NCBI GenBank assembly: GCA_002171655.1
Contig: NHEC01000120.1
Location: 20,503 to 84,502 of the forward strand
Length of the DNA stretch: 64,000 nucleotides
Source of the DNA: Planctomycetes bacterium TMED75
GTDB lineage: Bacteria; Planctomycetota; Phycisphaerae; Phycisphaerales; SM1A02
Reading direction: 5' to 3'
The notes beneath the pieces are model-generated. The model saw only the letters and a list, made by a program, of their open reading frames with translations, was not told the origin of the DNA and made no database searches. The position numbers and the translations under genes are program-made. The first letter of the stretch is position 1; each line of letters begins with the position of its first letter. Of this stretch, positions 9,490 through 19,367 are shown one piece after another.

Positions 9490-11882
9490 CCGGTCTTCTT
9501 CCAGACCCGTCCGGTGCGTTCTCCCACGACGCCCGCATCGAGATCGTCTCCGTGAATCGATTCCCAGATCCCTTCCGGAAGTTCGAAGCGTGCTTCTCCC
9601 TCGCCGGCATGCAGTGCGACGATCAGTTCCTCGCCTTCGTGCGCGCGACGGAAGACCAGAAGGTCCTGCTCGTCATCGGTGAGCAGGGTTTCGAAGGAGC
9701 CCCGACGGAGGGCGGGGTGTTCGTTGCGGAGTCGGATCATCGCCTTGTAGCGCTCGAGGAGCTCTGGCATCACCCGGGCATCGGGGTCCTGGAACGCACC
9801 AAGGTCCTCCCAGACCATGGGTTTCCGGTTGTTGGGATCATCGGAACCCCACATGCCCACTTCGCTTCCGTAGTAGATCATCGGCGCACCGATGTACGTC
9901 ATCTGGATCAGGGCGAGCAACTCAAGTCGCCGGTACGCATCATCCGGTGGCTTGTCGCCGTCGTAGGTCGGGTCATCCTGCTCCCGGTTCCCGCTGTCGA
10001 AGGGGCGATCGGGATTGTGGATCTTGGAGACCGCGCGGTCGGTGTCGTGGCTGTCGATCAGATTCTGCAGCACGTAGTTGATTTCAGCGGGGTAGGCCAT
10101 GCGCAGTGAGGCAAGTTGCGAATCGGCCTCGGTGGCGGTGATCTTGTTCTCCTTCGCCCCGACCCAGTCGAAGAGCACCTTCGAGAACTCGTAGTTCATG
10201 ACCGAATCGAAGGTCCGTCCGTCGAGCCATTCATCCGCTCGGTCCCAGATCTCACCGGTGATGTACGCATCGGGATTGATCGATCGGACGTGGCGGCACC
10301 AGTCCACCCAGAAGGGGATTGCGATTTCGTTCGGTACGTCCAGCCTCCAGCCGTCGATGCCGTCGGAGGGATCGCCATCACCGTCGGGGTCCATCCAGCG
10401 CCGGGTCATCTCGAAGATGTGCTGCTTGACCGCCTCGCACTCCAGGCCCTGATCGGTCTTCTTGAAGGCGGGAAGTCCGCCGAATCCGGCCCATCCCTCG
10501 TATTCCAGGGGTTCCCATCCCCGGACGTCGAACCATTCGGCGTACTTCGATTCGCGACCCTTGGCCAGCAGGTCGCGGAACGCCGGGTGTGCGGTCCCCA
10601 CGTGGTTGAACACTCCGTCGATGATCACGCGGAATCCCCGTGCCTTTGCCGTCTTGAGAAACTCGAGGAAGAGTTCGTCGCTTGCCGTCCACGTCCACGT
10701 CGACGGGTCCTCGAGGTCCTCTTGTCGTTCCGCCTCGAAGTAACCTTCTCCCGTCCCGTATCGATCGTCCACGTGGAGGTAGTTGGTCGCGTTGTACTTG
10801 TGGCAGGTGTCCGCCTGGAACACCGGATTGAGGTACAGCGCATTGACGCCCAGCTCCGAGAGGTAGTCGAGCTTTTCGGTCAGGCCCTGCAGGTCGCCCC
10901 CGCACATCCGGTCGAAGACGAACCATTCATAGAAAGTCTGCCCGTCCTTTCCTTCCCAGTCGGCGGAGTCATACCACTGCTTGGTCCAGGGGAAGGGATT
11001 CGCCGGGTCATTGTCCGTGCGTCCGTTCCTGAATCGATCCACCATCACCTGGTACCAGATCGCATCCTTCGCCCAGTCCGGAGTCCTCGGTCCACCGTTC
11101 TCGGGGGCATCCAGGCGGTATATCGATTGGTCGCGCACTTTGAATTCTCCGTCTGTCACTATGAAGGTGTACTCATTTCCGGTCTGCCCGGCATCGACCG
11201 GAACTTCCCAGTACTCGAAGGTCTCGTCCACTGCTGCTGGATGCATCCGCCGGACTTCCCCGTTCGCCACCGCGAGCTCCACTCCGGTGGCATCCCCGCG
11301 CAGCGTCCGGTACCGGAGCAGGAATCGCTCACCGGGCAGGACCTGCCGGTAGAGGGTTCGATCCGGTTCATGCCGCAAGGCGGCGGTTTCCAGTTTCCCA
11401 TCACCCGTTGCGGCAGCTCGGGGATCGAGCCCCGCCTCCGGACCAAGCCCCAGGACCGAGTTCGAGCCGCCATGTCCATCGTGGATGCCGCGGGGATTCA
11501 GCGGGTCCGACCGCCAATCGTCTCCGTCCACGACGAACTTGTAGAACCGTGTTCCCTCGGGAAGCTCGACGGTGACCCGGTACGAGCCGTTTCCGGTCAG
11601 GGTCATCGGCGTCGCGGTGGGGCTCCACCCGTTGAAGTCACCCGCGAGGTGCACCGAACGCACCGATTGTGGTGGACGGTAGGTGAACTGACACCGCCAG
11701 AGTCCGGATTCGGAATCGACTCGGCGGACCTCAAGGCTTTCTGGAACCAGTGCCTGGTTGGCTTGTTCAGCGGTGATGCGTGCGACAGGAAGCGGAGGGG
11801 GGAAGGTGGCATCAACCGTCGCTTCCTGTGCTGAGCCCAGGTGGGTCATGAGTGAAACCAGGATGAGAGTGGCTATTCGCAT
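9486..11882 (-). CDS. Secreted alpha-amylase family (GH13) glycosidase with N-terminal CBM48/E-set domain(s)
   Basis: Signal peptide MRIATLILVSLMTHLGSAQ; VHLAGDFNGWSPTATPMTL...RFYKFVVDGDDWRSDP (CBM48-like); GH13 motifs DGVFNHVG, DGWRLDVPNE, ITGEIWDRAD, NLIDSHDTDR. Stop overlaps malQ start by 4 nt. Confidence 0.92.
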   Translation of the reverse strand: MRIATLILVSLMTHLGSAQEATVDATFPPPLPVARITAEQANQALVPESLEVRRVDSESGLWRCQFTYRPPQSVRSVHLAGDFNGWSPTATPMTLTGNGSYRVTVELPEGTRFYKFVVDGDDWRSDPLNPRGIHDGHGGSNSVLGLGPEAGLDPRAAATGDGKLETAALRHEPDRTLYRQVLPGERFLLRYRTLRGDATGVELAVANGEVRRMHPAAVDETFEYWEVPVDAGQTGNEYTFIVTDGEFKVRDQSIYRLDAPENGGPRTPDWAKDAIWYQVMVDRFRNGRTDNDPANPFPWTKQWYDSADWEGKDGQTFYEWFVFDRMCGGDLQGLTEKLDYLSELGVNALYLNPVFQADTCHKYNATNYLHVDDRYGTGEGYFEAERQEDLEDPSTWTWTASDELFLEFLKTAKARGFRVIIDGVFNHVGTAHPAFRDLLAKGRESKYAEWFDVRGWEPLEYEGWAGFGGLPAFKKTDQGLECEAVKQHIFEMTRRWMDPDGDGDPSDGIDGWRLDVPNEIAIPFWVDWCRHVRSINPDAYITGEIWDRADEWLDGRTFDSVMNYEFSKVLFDWVGAKENKITATEADSQLASLRMAYPAEINYVLQNLIDSHDTDRAVSKIHNPDRPFDSGNREQDDPTYDGDKPPDDAYRRLELLALIQMTYIGAPMIYYGSEVGMWGSDDPNNRKPMVWEDLGAFQDPDARVMPELLERYKAMIRLRNEHPALRRGSFETLLTDDEQDLLVFRRAHEGEELIVALHAGEGEARFELPEGIWESIHGDDLDAGVVGERTGRVWKKTG

Positions 11883-11909
11883 CTCTTGGATTCTATACAC
11901 TAAATCCTC
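11883..11909. promoter_or_regulatory. Very short divergent intergenic region between the amylase and the ABC importer
   Basis: Only 27 nt separate the proposed ATG at 11882 (-) and ATG at 11910 (+); contains AT-rich TTCTATACACTAAAT. Promoter function is inferred, not shown. Confidence 0.35.
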
Positions 11910-14255
11910 ATGAAATCAGCATCCGGACTTCTACAAGGTCTTCTCATAGTCGCGGCGGTCCTGCTCGCGAGCTGGGCATTCCTGCGGGTTGGTGCTCGAG
12001 AACTGGGTCGGCTGTTTTCTGATGATTCCGAACACATCGAACTGGTTGTGATGCACTGGGCCGGTGGGGGAGGCCAGCAGGAAGATCAGATCGTCGAGGA
12101 TTCACTTCGCGCATTCGAGCAGCGCAATCCCGGGATCAAGGTCAAGCGGATCAACCCCGGGGATTCCGGCCAGTACTTCACCAAGCTGCAGACGATGATG
12201 GCGGCCGGAGCGCCTCCGGATGTCTTCTACATGGATTTCTCCCGCATGCCGGCCTTTGTCGGTGCCGGTCAGCTCGCCGTCCTCGAGGAGGTGGTCCCGG
12301 TGGCGGACTTCTTCGCCCCGACCGTCGATGCGTTTCGCTGGGACGGGGCGCGGCAGGGTTCCGGGCCGCTCTACGGAGTCCCCAAGGATTTCACGACCCT
12401 CGGCTTCTACTACAACAAGGCGCTGTTCGATCGTGCGGGCGTGTCCTACCCATCGGATGACTGGACGTGGTCTGATTTTGTCGATGCCGCCCGTCGGATC
12501 GGTGCCCTGGATCCGACAACGACCGGTGCGGAGATCGTCACCTGGGATTTCGTGCTGCGCGCGATTTTGTGGACGGAGGGCGCCGACATCCTCGACGAGG
12601 ATGGTGAGTTGGTGGTGGACGATCCTGCACTGCGGGCGACCCTCGAGCGACTTCGTTCCTGGCGCTTCGACGAGGAACGGACCCTGCTCGGTGCCGAAGC
12701 CGAAGGGCTTGACCCCTCGAGCCTGTTCCTGACCGGTCGACTTGGGATGGTCGGTCCGTTCGGTCGATGGGTGGTTCCCAGCTACCGGGAGATCCCACCT
12801 GCTTCGGAAGGCGGCTTTGACTGGGACTTCGCCCCATTGCCCCGCGGGGCTCGTCGTGCGAACACCATCGCGACCGTTTCCTGGGCACTGGCTGCGAATT
12901 CCGAGCATCCGGAAGCGGCTCGACGGCTGCTGGCCTGGATGGTGGGTCCGGAGACCCAGGCGGAGCAGTCCCGACTCGGACTCGCGATCCCCACGTTGGA
13001 CGATGTGGCACGAAGCGATGCCTTCATCGATTCATCGGTCCCACCCTTCAATGACCAGGCTTATCTTGACGCAGTCGAACATTCTCGCGTTCCCAACTGG
13101 CCGTTGGACCGCGAGTTCAGCCTGCAGTTCAGTCGCTGGATGGACCTCACTCTGCGGAGCAACCGCGATCTCGACCAGAGCCTCGAGGGGTTTCGCTCCT
13201 GGTGGGAACGCAAGCAGACCTCGCCGCTCGCGGCCGCCACGTTCCCTCCGATGCCCTGGGCGATGCTCTTCTGGATCATTGCGGGCGTGGTGCTTGCGGT
13301 GCTGGTGGTGGCCTGGATGCGTCGCGACCGAGTGCACGCCGGACCGGGCCGGCGAAGCGAGGAACGCGCAGGCCTGCTGCTGGTCCTGCCCTGGGTGCTC
13401 GGCTTCCTGGTCTTCCTCGCGGGCCCGATCATCCTTTCACTGCTGCTTTCGCTTGCACGCTGGAACGGGCTTGGTCCGCTTTCCACCGCCGAATTCGTGG
13501 GGACCGGCAACTTCAGCAGGATCTTCCTCGAGGACGAGACCTTCTGGCAGAGCCTCAAGGTGACCGGGTACTACGTCCTGCTCGCGGTTCCGGGAGGCCA
13601 GGCGTTCGCACTGCTCGTCGCGCTCTTGCTCAATGCCCGGCTGCGCGGGATTGAGTTCTTCCGTGCGGCGTTTTACCTCCCCAGCGTGCTCGCCGGAGTC
13701 GGGATGAGCATCCTCTTCATCTGGGTGTTCAAGAGCGAAGGGGGGATGATCAACTCGATCATCGGGCCGCTGCTCGCCCCGTTCGGGCTCGAGCCACCGG
13801 AGTGGTTCAACCGGGACGCCGCGCTCTTCGGGGTTCCTGCGTTCGCGCTGATGAACCTCTGGTTGATCGGTGGCAGCATGATGATCTACCTCGCCGGGCT
13901 TCGAAACATTCCCGCGGAACTCTACGAGGCTGCTGCCATCGACGGTGCGGGGCCCCTGCGTCGGTTCACCCGCATCACCCTCCCGATGCTCGGTCCGGTG
14001 CTCCTCTTCAATGGGATCATGTCCTTGATCGGTTCCTTTCAGGTCTTCACCCAGGCCTTCATCATGACTGGTGGGGGACCTGGCGACGACACCCGCTTCT
14101 ATGTGCTCTACCTCTACAGCAAGGCCTTCGAACTCTACGACATGGGCTACGCCTCGGCACTGGCCTGGTTGCTGCTGCTGGTGGTGCTGCTGCTGACGGT
14201 GGTGGTGATACGCACCAGCAGTCGCTTCGTTCACTATGAGGGGCTGCGGCAATGA
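11910..14255 (+). CDS. Maltodextrin-type ABC importer: solute-binding protein (MalE-like) fused to permease (MalF-like)
   Basis: 781 aa: N-terminal TM anchor, SBP domain (IELVVMHWAGGGGQQEDQIVEDSLRAFEQRNPGIKVKRI...MMAAGAPPDVFYMDFSRMPAF), TM (AMLFWIIAGVVLAVLVVAW), then permease with EAA loop (ELYEAAAIDGAGPLRRFTRITLPMLGPVLLF). Confidence 0.92.
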   Translation: MKSASGLLQGLLIVAAVLLASWAFLRVGARELGRLFSDDSEHIELVVMHWAGGGGQQEDQIVEDSLRAFEQRNPGIKVKRINPGDSGQYFTKLQTMMAAGAPPDVFYMDFSRMPAFVGAGQLAVLEEVVPVADFFAPTVDAFRWDGARQGSGPLYGVPKDFTTLGFYYNKALFDRAGVSYPSDDWTWSDFVDAARRIGALDPTTTGAEIVTWDFVLRAILWTEGADILDEDGELVVDDPALRATLERLRSWRFDEERTLLGAEAEGLDPSSLFLTGRLGMVGPFGRWVVPSYREIPPASEGGFDWDFAPLPRGARRANTIATVSWALAANSEHPEAARRLLAWMVGPETQAEQSRLGLAIPTLDDVARSDAFIDSSVPPFNDQAYLDAVEHSRVPNWPLDREFSLQFSRWMDLTLRSNRDLDQSLEGFRSWWERKQTSPLAAATFPPMPWAMLFWIIAGVVLAVLVVAWMRRDRVHAGPGRRSEERAGLLLVLPWVLGFLVFLAGPIILSLLLSLARWNGLGPLSTAEFVGTGNFSRIFLEDETFWQSLKVTGYYVLLAVPGGQAFALLVALLLNARLRGIEFFRAAFYLPSVLAGVGMSILFIWVFKSEGGMINSIIGPLLAPFGLEPPEWFNRDAALFGVPAFALMNLWLIGGSMMIYLAGLRNIPAELYEAAAIDGAGPLRRFTRITLPMLGPVLLFNGIMSLIGSFQVFTQAFIMTGGGPGDDTRFYVLYLYSKAFELYDMGYASALAWLLLLVVLLLTVVVIRTSSRFVHYEGLRQ

Positions 14256-15112
14256 GGATCGGCCGATCAAACCCATTTTGGTACCTGCTGCTGCTGGCGG
14301 GTGCGATCGTGATGCTCTTCCCGCTGTGGTGGATGACCGTGGTCAGTCTCATGTCCGAGACCGACGCGAAGCAGTCGATGGGTTCGGGCGAGATCCTTCC
14401 GGTGCCCAAATCACTCGAGTGGGGCAACTATGCCAGCGCGATTCGGGAGGTCGGCACCGATCCATGGGCGGGTTTCCTGGATGCGATGGCCAATTCGATC
14501 GTGGTCACGGTTCTGGTCGTCCTGGGGACGATCCTATCTTCGAGCATGGTCGCCACTGCTTTCGCGCGGATCCGGTTCCGTGGTCGCAACGGGCTCTTCA
14601 TCCTCATGCTCGCGACGATGATGCTGCCCGCCCAGGTCACGATGATCCCCCTGTTCCTGCTCTTCCGGAGCCTGGGGTGGGTGGACACCCTGCTTCCACT
14701 GGTGGTCCCCGCATTCTTCGGCAGCGCGTTCTTCATCTTCATGTATCGCCAGTTCATCGCCCAGATCCCCGAGGCCCTCTTCGAAGCGGCTCGTCTCGAC
14801 GGCTGCGGCTGGCTGGAGATCTGGTGGCGCATCGTTCTGCCCCTGTGCCGGCCGGTCACCGCGATCACCGCGGTCTTCACATTCATTTTCGTGTGGAACG
14901 ACTTCATGACCCCGTTGATCTACCTGCATTCGGAGGACCAGGCGACGATCGCGGTCGCGCTGAACTCCTTCCGAACCCAGTTCGGGGGCATCGAGGACGT
15001 CCACCTGCTCATGGCGCTCAGTGTGATCACGATGATTCCCTGTATCGTGCTCTTCTTCGCTGCGCAGAAACAGTTCATCGAAGGACTCGGCGCCGGAGCC
15101 GTGAAGGGATGA
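14252..15112 (+). CDS. malG: ABC sugar importer permease, MalG-like
   Basis: 286 aa; EALFEAARLDGCGWLEIWWRIVLPLCRPV EAA motif; starts by ATGA overlap with the fusion gene. Confidence 0.9.
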   Translation: MRIGRSNPFWYLLLLAGAIVMLFPLWWMTVVSLMSETDAKQSMGSGEILPVPKSLEWGNYASAIREVGTDPWAGFLDAMANSIVVTVLVVLGTILSSSMVATAFARIRFRGRNGLFILMLATMMLPAQVTMIPLFLLFRSLGWVDTLLPLVVPAFFGSAFFIFMYRQFIAQIPEALFEAARLDGCGWLEIWWRIVLPLCRPVTAITAVFTFIFVWNDFMTPLIYLHSEDQATIAVALNSFRTQFGGIEDVHLLMALSVITMIPCIVLFFAAQKQFIEGLGAGAVKG

Positions 15113-15115
15113 TCC

Positions 15116-16249
<1,134 letters not shown>

Positions 16250-16399
16250 TCAGGCGGTCAGGCCCGCCGTGGTGACCGCCGCTGCCGTGCAGACCAGCAG
16301 CAGCTGAAGTCGCAGGTCCATCCGGTTGGTGAGTTTCAAGGCAGCGGTGGTCGGGGAGAGGCTCCGGGCCTTTGAATCGTTGGTGTGGCGCGTGCTCAT
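16250..16399 (-). CDS. Small 49-aa putative membrane-anchored peptide
   Basis: ATG at 16399 preceded by GAGAAGGACCGCACC (possible Shine-Dalgarno); MSTRHTNDSKARSLSPTTAALKLTNRMDLRLQLLLVCTAAAVTTAGLTA with a C-terminal hydrophobic segment. Confidence 0.35.
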   Translation of the reverse strand: MSTRHTNDSKARSLSPTTAALKLTNRMDLRLQLLLVCTAAAVTTAGLTA

Positions 16400-16586
16400 G
16401 GTGCGGTCCTTCTCGGGTTGGTTCCAGATCAAGGGGTGGACGTACCTACCCCTACACAGGGTTCCGCGCAATCGGACAGCCTCTCGCAGGATCGTTCCTG
16501 GTTTTTTCGGTGCATTGACGGCACTTTCCCCCGGCTGGCCTTGGTTATAGGACTTTAAATGCCACTTCAGACTCGCTGAGAGCTGT

Positions 16587-18473
16587 TCAGGGGAGCCTGC
16601 TGGGTTCCAGGTCCAAATCATGATTTCGGTCTCCAGGTGGCGCGGCCTTCGGCTCCCGGATCCCTCTGAGCCGGGGAAAGAGCAGCGCGGCCTCCACGAT
16701 CATCCAGGCTTCCAGGGCGAGCGTGGCGAAGGCGAATCCCAGCAGCAGCCACTGGCCGTTCCCGAGGAAACTGCTGCCCCGGGATCCGATCACCGCATCG
16801 TCGATCATCGCCCAGGCGGGCATGAGGAGCATCAACAGCAGCGGCAGCGCGACGAAGAGAATCGGCTTCCCTCGACGCCACAGGTAGAAACAGATGACCA
16901 TCAGCGCGAGTCCCGCGAGGAGTTGATTGGTCGCTCCGAACATCGGCCAGAGGATCAGTCCCCCGGTTCCCGCCGACTGGAAGCTCCAATCCCCGAGCTG
17001 TCCGGAAGCGGGCAGGGAGGCAAGCCCGAGTCCCAGGACCACCGCGAGCAGTGTCGCCGGATGTTTGCAGGTGAATGCATGGAGTACGGGCGTTCCGGGC
17101 GATCCGTCCGCACGGCGTCCTCCGAGGGCCGCGGAGAGTTCCTCGATCACGTATCGCTGCAGCCGGCACGAAGAATCCAGGGTCGTGCCCGCGAAGGAGG
17201 CGACCAGCACGCCCATCAGCGCCACCGCGATTTCCTTCGGGACGCCGAGGGAGGCCACGAAATTGCCCGCCCCCATCACGAACGCGCCGACCTTGGCACT
17301 CAGTCCGTTGGCCGAGGACCAGTCGGAATAGATCGTTCCCCAGGCGTCGCCGGTGAGGGTCAGGCCTGCGCAGCAGGCGAGGATCACCAGGACTGCGAGG
17401 AAGCCCTCCAGCAACATCGATCCGTAGCCGATGCCCAGGGCATCGGGTTCTCGCTCCAACTGCTTGCTTGAGGTGCCGCTCGCGACCAGGCAGTGAAACC
17501 CGCTGACCGCCCCGCAGGCCACCGTGATGAAGAGAAAAGGAAGCAGGGGGGGTGCACCACTGGAACTCGCGGCATCGTTGATCGCCGGAGCCGCCAGCTG
17601 CAGGGGGTATCGGATCGTCGTTCCATCCACCTCCACCGGGGGGCCGCCCAGCAGCGCCGCTGCGAGCAGGCCGAGAATGATCAGACCCAGAGCACTCAGC
17701 AGCTGCAGCGAGTTGATGTAGTCCCGAGGCTGGAGCAGCGTCCAGACCGGCAGGACCGAGGCGATGTAGCAGTAGCTCAGCAGGACCGTCGACCAGACGA
17801 TCGTCGGCCAGCTGGCCGCCCAGTGGTTGAAAGAACCGAGCACTCCGACGTCGCCGTAGAGCACGCTGAGGTACATCAAGGCGAGCGCAATGATCGATGG
17901 GATCAGCAGGCTCGAACCCCGTCGGTGGAGCTTGATTCCGATCACCATCGCGATTGGAATCTGGATCAGGCAGGGGGTGATCGCTTCCGGAAACCACTTG
18001 AACACCCCGGCGATGACCAGGCCGAAGATCGCGAGCACGATCGTCAGGGCCAGGAAGAGGATCGAGAGGAAGAGGATCTTCGTTCGTCGCGAGAGCACTC
18101 GTCCGGCGATGTCGCCGATCGTCTGTCCGTTGCTGCGGAGGCTGATCACCAGGCTGCCGAAGTCGTGGACCGCACCGATGAGGATCGAACCCAGGATCAC
18201 CCAGATCAGGGCGGGCAGCCACCCCCAGAAGACGGCGATCGCCGGGCCGACGATCGGACCGACACCCGCAATCGAGGTGAAGTGGTGTCCGAAGACCACG
18301 CTCGACTTGGTGGGCACGTAGTCCTCGCCGTCGTCCCACCGTCGTGCGGGGCAGATCGCCTTCTCCGACAGCTGGAAGATGCTTCTTCCCAGCCATCTTC
18401 CGTAGGTGTGGTAGGCGATGATGAAGCCCACGCAGGACGCCAGAGCAATCAAGAGAACACTCACGAAAGCCAC
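16587..18473 (-). CDS. cstA: Carbon starvation protein CstA family (peptide/pyruvate transporter)
   Basis: 628 aa; RRWDDGEDYVPTKSSVVFGHHFTSIAGVGPIVGPAIAVFWGWLPALIWVILGSILIGAVHDF and ASGTSSKQL are CstA signatures. Confidence 0.94.
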   Translation of the reverse strand: MAFVSVLLIALASCVGFIIAYHTYGRWLGRSIFQLSEKAICPARRWDDGEDYVPTKSSVVFGHHFTSIAGVGPIVGPAIAVFWGWLPALIWVILGSILIGAVHDFGSLVISLRSNGQTIGDIAGRVLSRRTKILFLSILFLALTIVLAIFGLVIAGVFKWFPEAITPCLIQIPIAMVIGIKLHRRGSSLLIPSIIALALMYLSVLYGDVGVLGSFNHWAASWPTIVWSTVLLSYCYIASVLPVWTLLQPRDYINSLQLLSALGLIILGLLAAALLGGPPVEVDGTTIRYPLQLAAPAINDAASSSGAPPLLPFLFITVACGAVSGFHCLVASGTSSKQLEREPDALGIGYGSMLLEGFLAVLVILACCAGLTLTGDAWGTIYSDWSSANGLSAKVGAFVMGAGNFVASLGVPKEIAVALMGVLVASFAGTTLDSSCRLQRYVIEELSAALGGRRADGSPGTPVLHAFTCKHPATLLAVVLGLGLASLPASGQLGDWSFQSAGTGGLILWPMFGATNQLLAGLALMVICFYLWRRGKPILFVALPLLLMLLMPAWAMIDDAVIGSRGSSFLGNGQWLLLGFAFATLALEAWMIVEAALLFPRLRGIREPKAAPPGDRNHDLDLEPSRLP

Positions 18474-18501
18474 CTCCAGTCCGCGGCGTGCACCGACTTC
18501 G

Positions 18502-19296
18502 TCATGAATCGGCTGACGGTTCGGTCTCCACGCCCCTCAGCCGAGTGAGGGACACCCCCTGGCCCAGAAAGCCGATCAGTTCACTGAGCAGATCGGTCAG
18601 ATGAGCGGAGCTGGAAGCCAGATTGCGCAGAAATTGTTCGTGGCTGGGTTCTGGATGATCGACCAGGTCGGTCACGGTCTTGATGGCCAGGAAGGGGACG
18701 CCCCAGTCCCTGGTCACGGAGGCGATGGCCGTGGCTTCCATATCCTTGGCGACCACCTGTTCCTGTTCGAAGAACTCCAGCTCCTGTGGGGTGGCATCCA
18801 GTGAGGAACCACTGGAGACCGGACCTGAATCGATTCCCAACTGACGTTCAAGCGCTGGATAGTGTTCAGCCGGGATCCTTGCCTCTGCCTGCGCCTGGAA
18901 CCCGGGTAAGGGGACCCGATGATCATGCATCAGAAAAGCGCGTCCCCCCAGGTAGCTGCGCCCAATCGCTCCGCCTCGCCCGGCAAAGCCGCCGCAGGTC
19001 CCTGCATTGATGTAAATACATGGCTTGTATGCAGATAAGAGTGCCCAGGCGGTGGTGGCCGCGGATTCAAGTCCAATTCGATCGACCCCATGTTGGGAGT
19101 CAATCCCATTGGTGCAATGGATCAACTCAACGGCACCGACCTGTTGGGTTCGAACTCGTGCTGGAAGCGCCGGATGCAGTGGAGACTCAGCCCCCATGAC
19201 GAATCGTCGGGCGATGCCCGCGGCTTCTGCTTCCATTGCGAAATGGACGATCACCCGGTGGATGATCGGCGAGGAGTGCGAAGTTGGTTCAGACAC
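18502..19296 (-). CDS. Nucleoside phosphorylase / MTA-SAH nucleosidase-like protein
   Basis: 264 aa; INAGTCGGFAG, EQEQVVAKDMEATAIASVTRDWGVPFLAIKTVTDLVD. Confidence 0.75.
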   Translation of the reverse strand: MSEPTSHSSPIIHRVIVHFAMEAEAAGIARRFVMGAESPLHPALPARVRTQQVGAVELIHCTNGIDSQHGVDRIGLESAATTAWALLSAYKPCIYINAGTCGGFAGRGGAIGRSYLGGRAFLMHDHRVPLPGFQAQAEARIPAEHYPALERQLGIDSGPVSSGSSLDATPQELEFFEQEQVVAKDMEATAIASVTRDWGVPFLAIKTVTDLVDHPEPSHEQFLRNLASSSAHLTDLLSELIGFLGQGVSLTRLRGVETEPSADS

Positions 19297-19367
19297 GGTG
19301 TGGCTCTTCCTGTGGTCCTCAAAGGGCGGACTTCACTACAGAGAAACCTGCTGAGCGTTAGACTCCT

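Noticed and set aside
10116-11834. 572-aa plus-strand ORF opposite the GH13 amylase
   Set aside because: Antisense shadow of a gene with intact GH13 motifs.
17493-18548. 351-aa plus-strand ORF opposite cstA
   Set aside because: Gln/Arg/Asp-rich antisense artefact; cstA signatures are intact on the minus strand.
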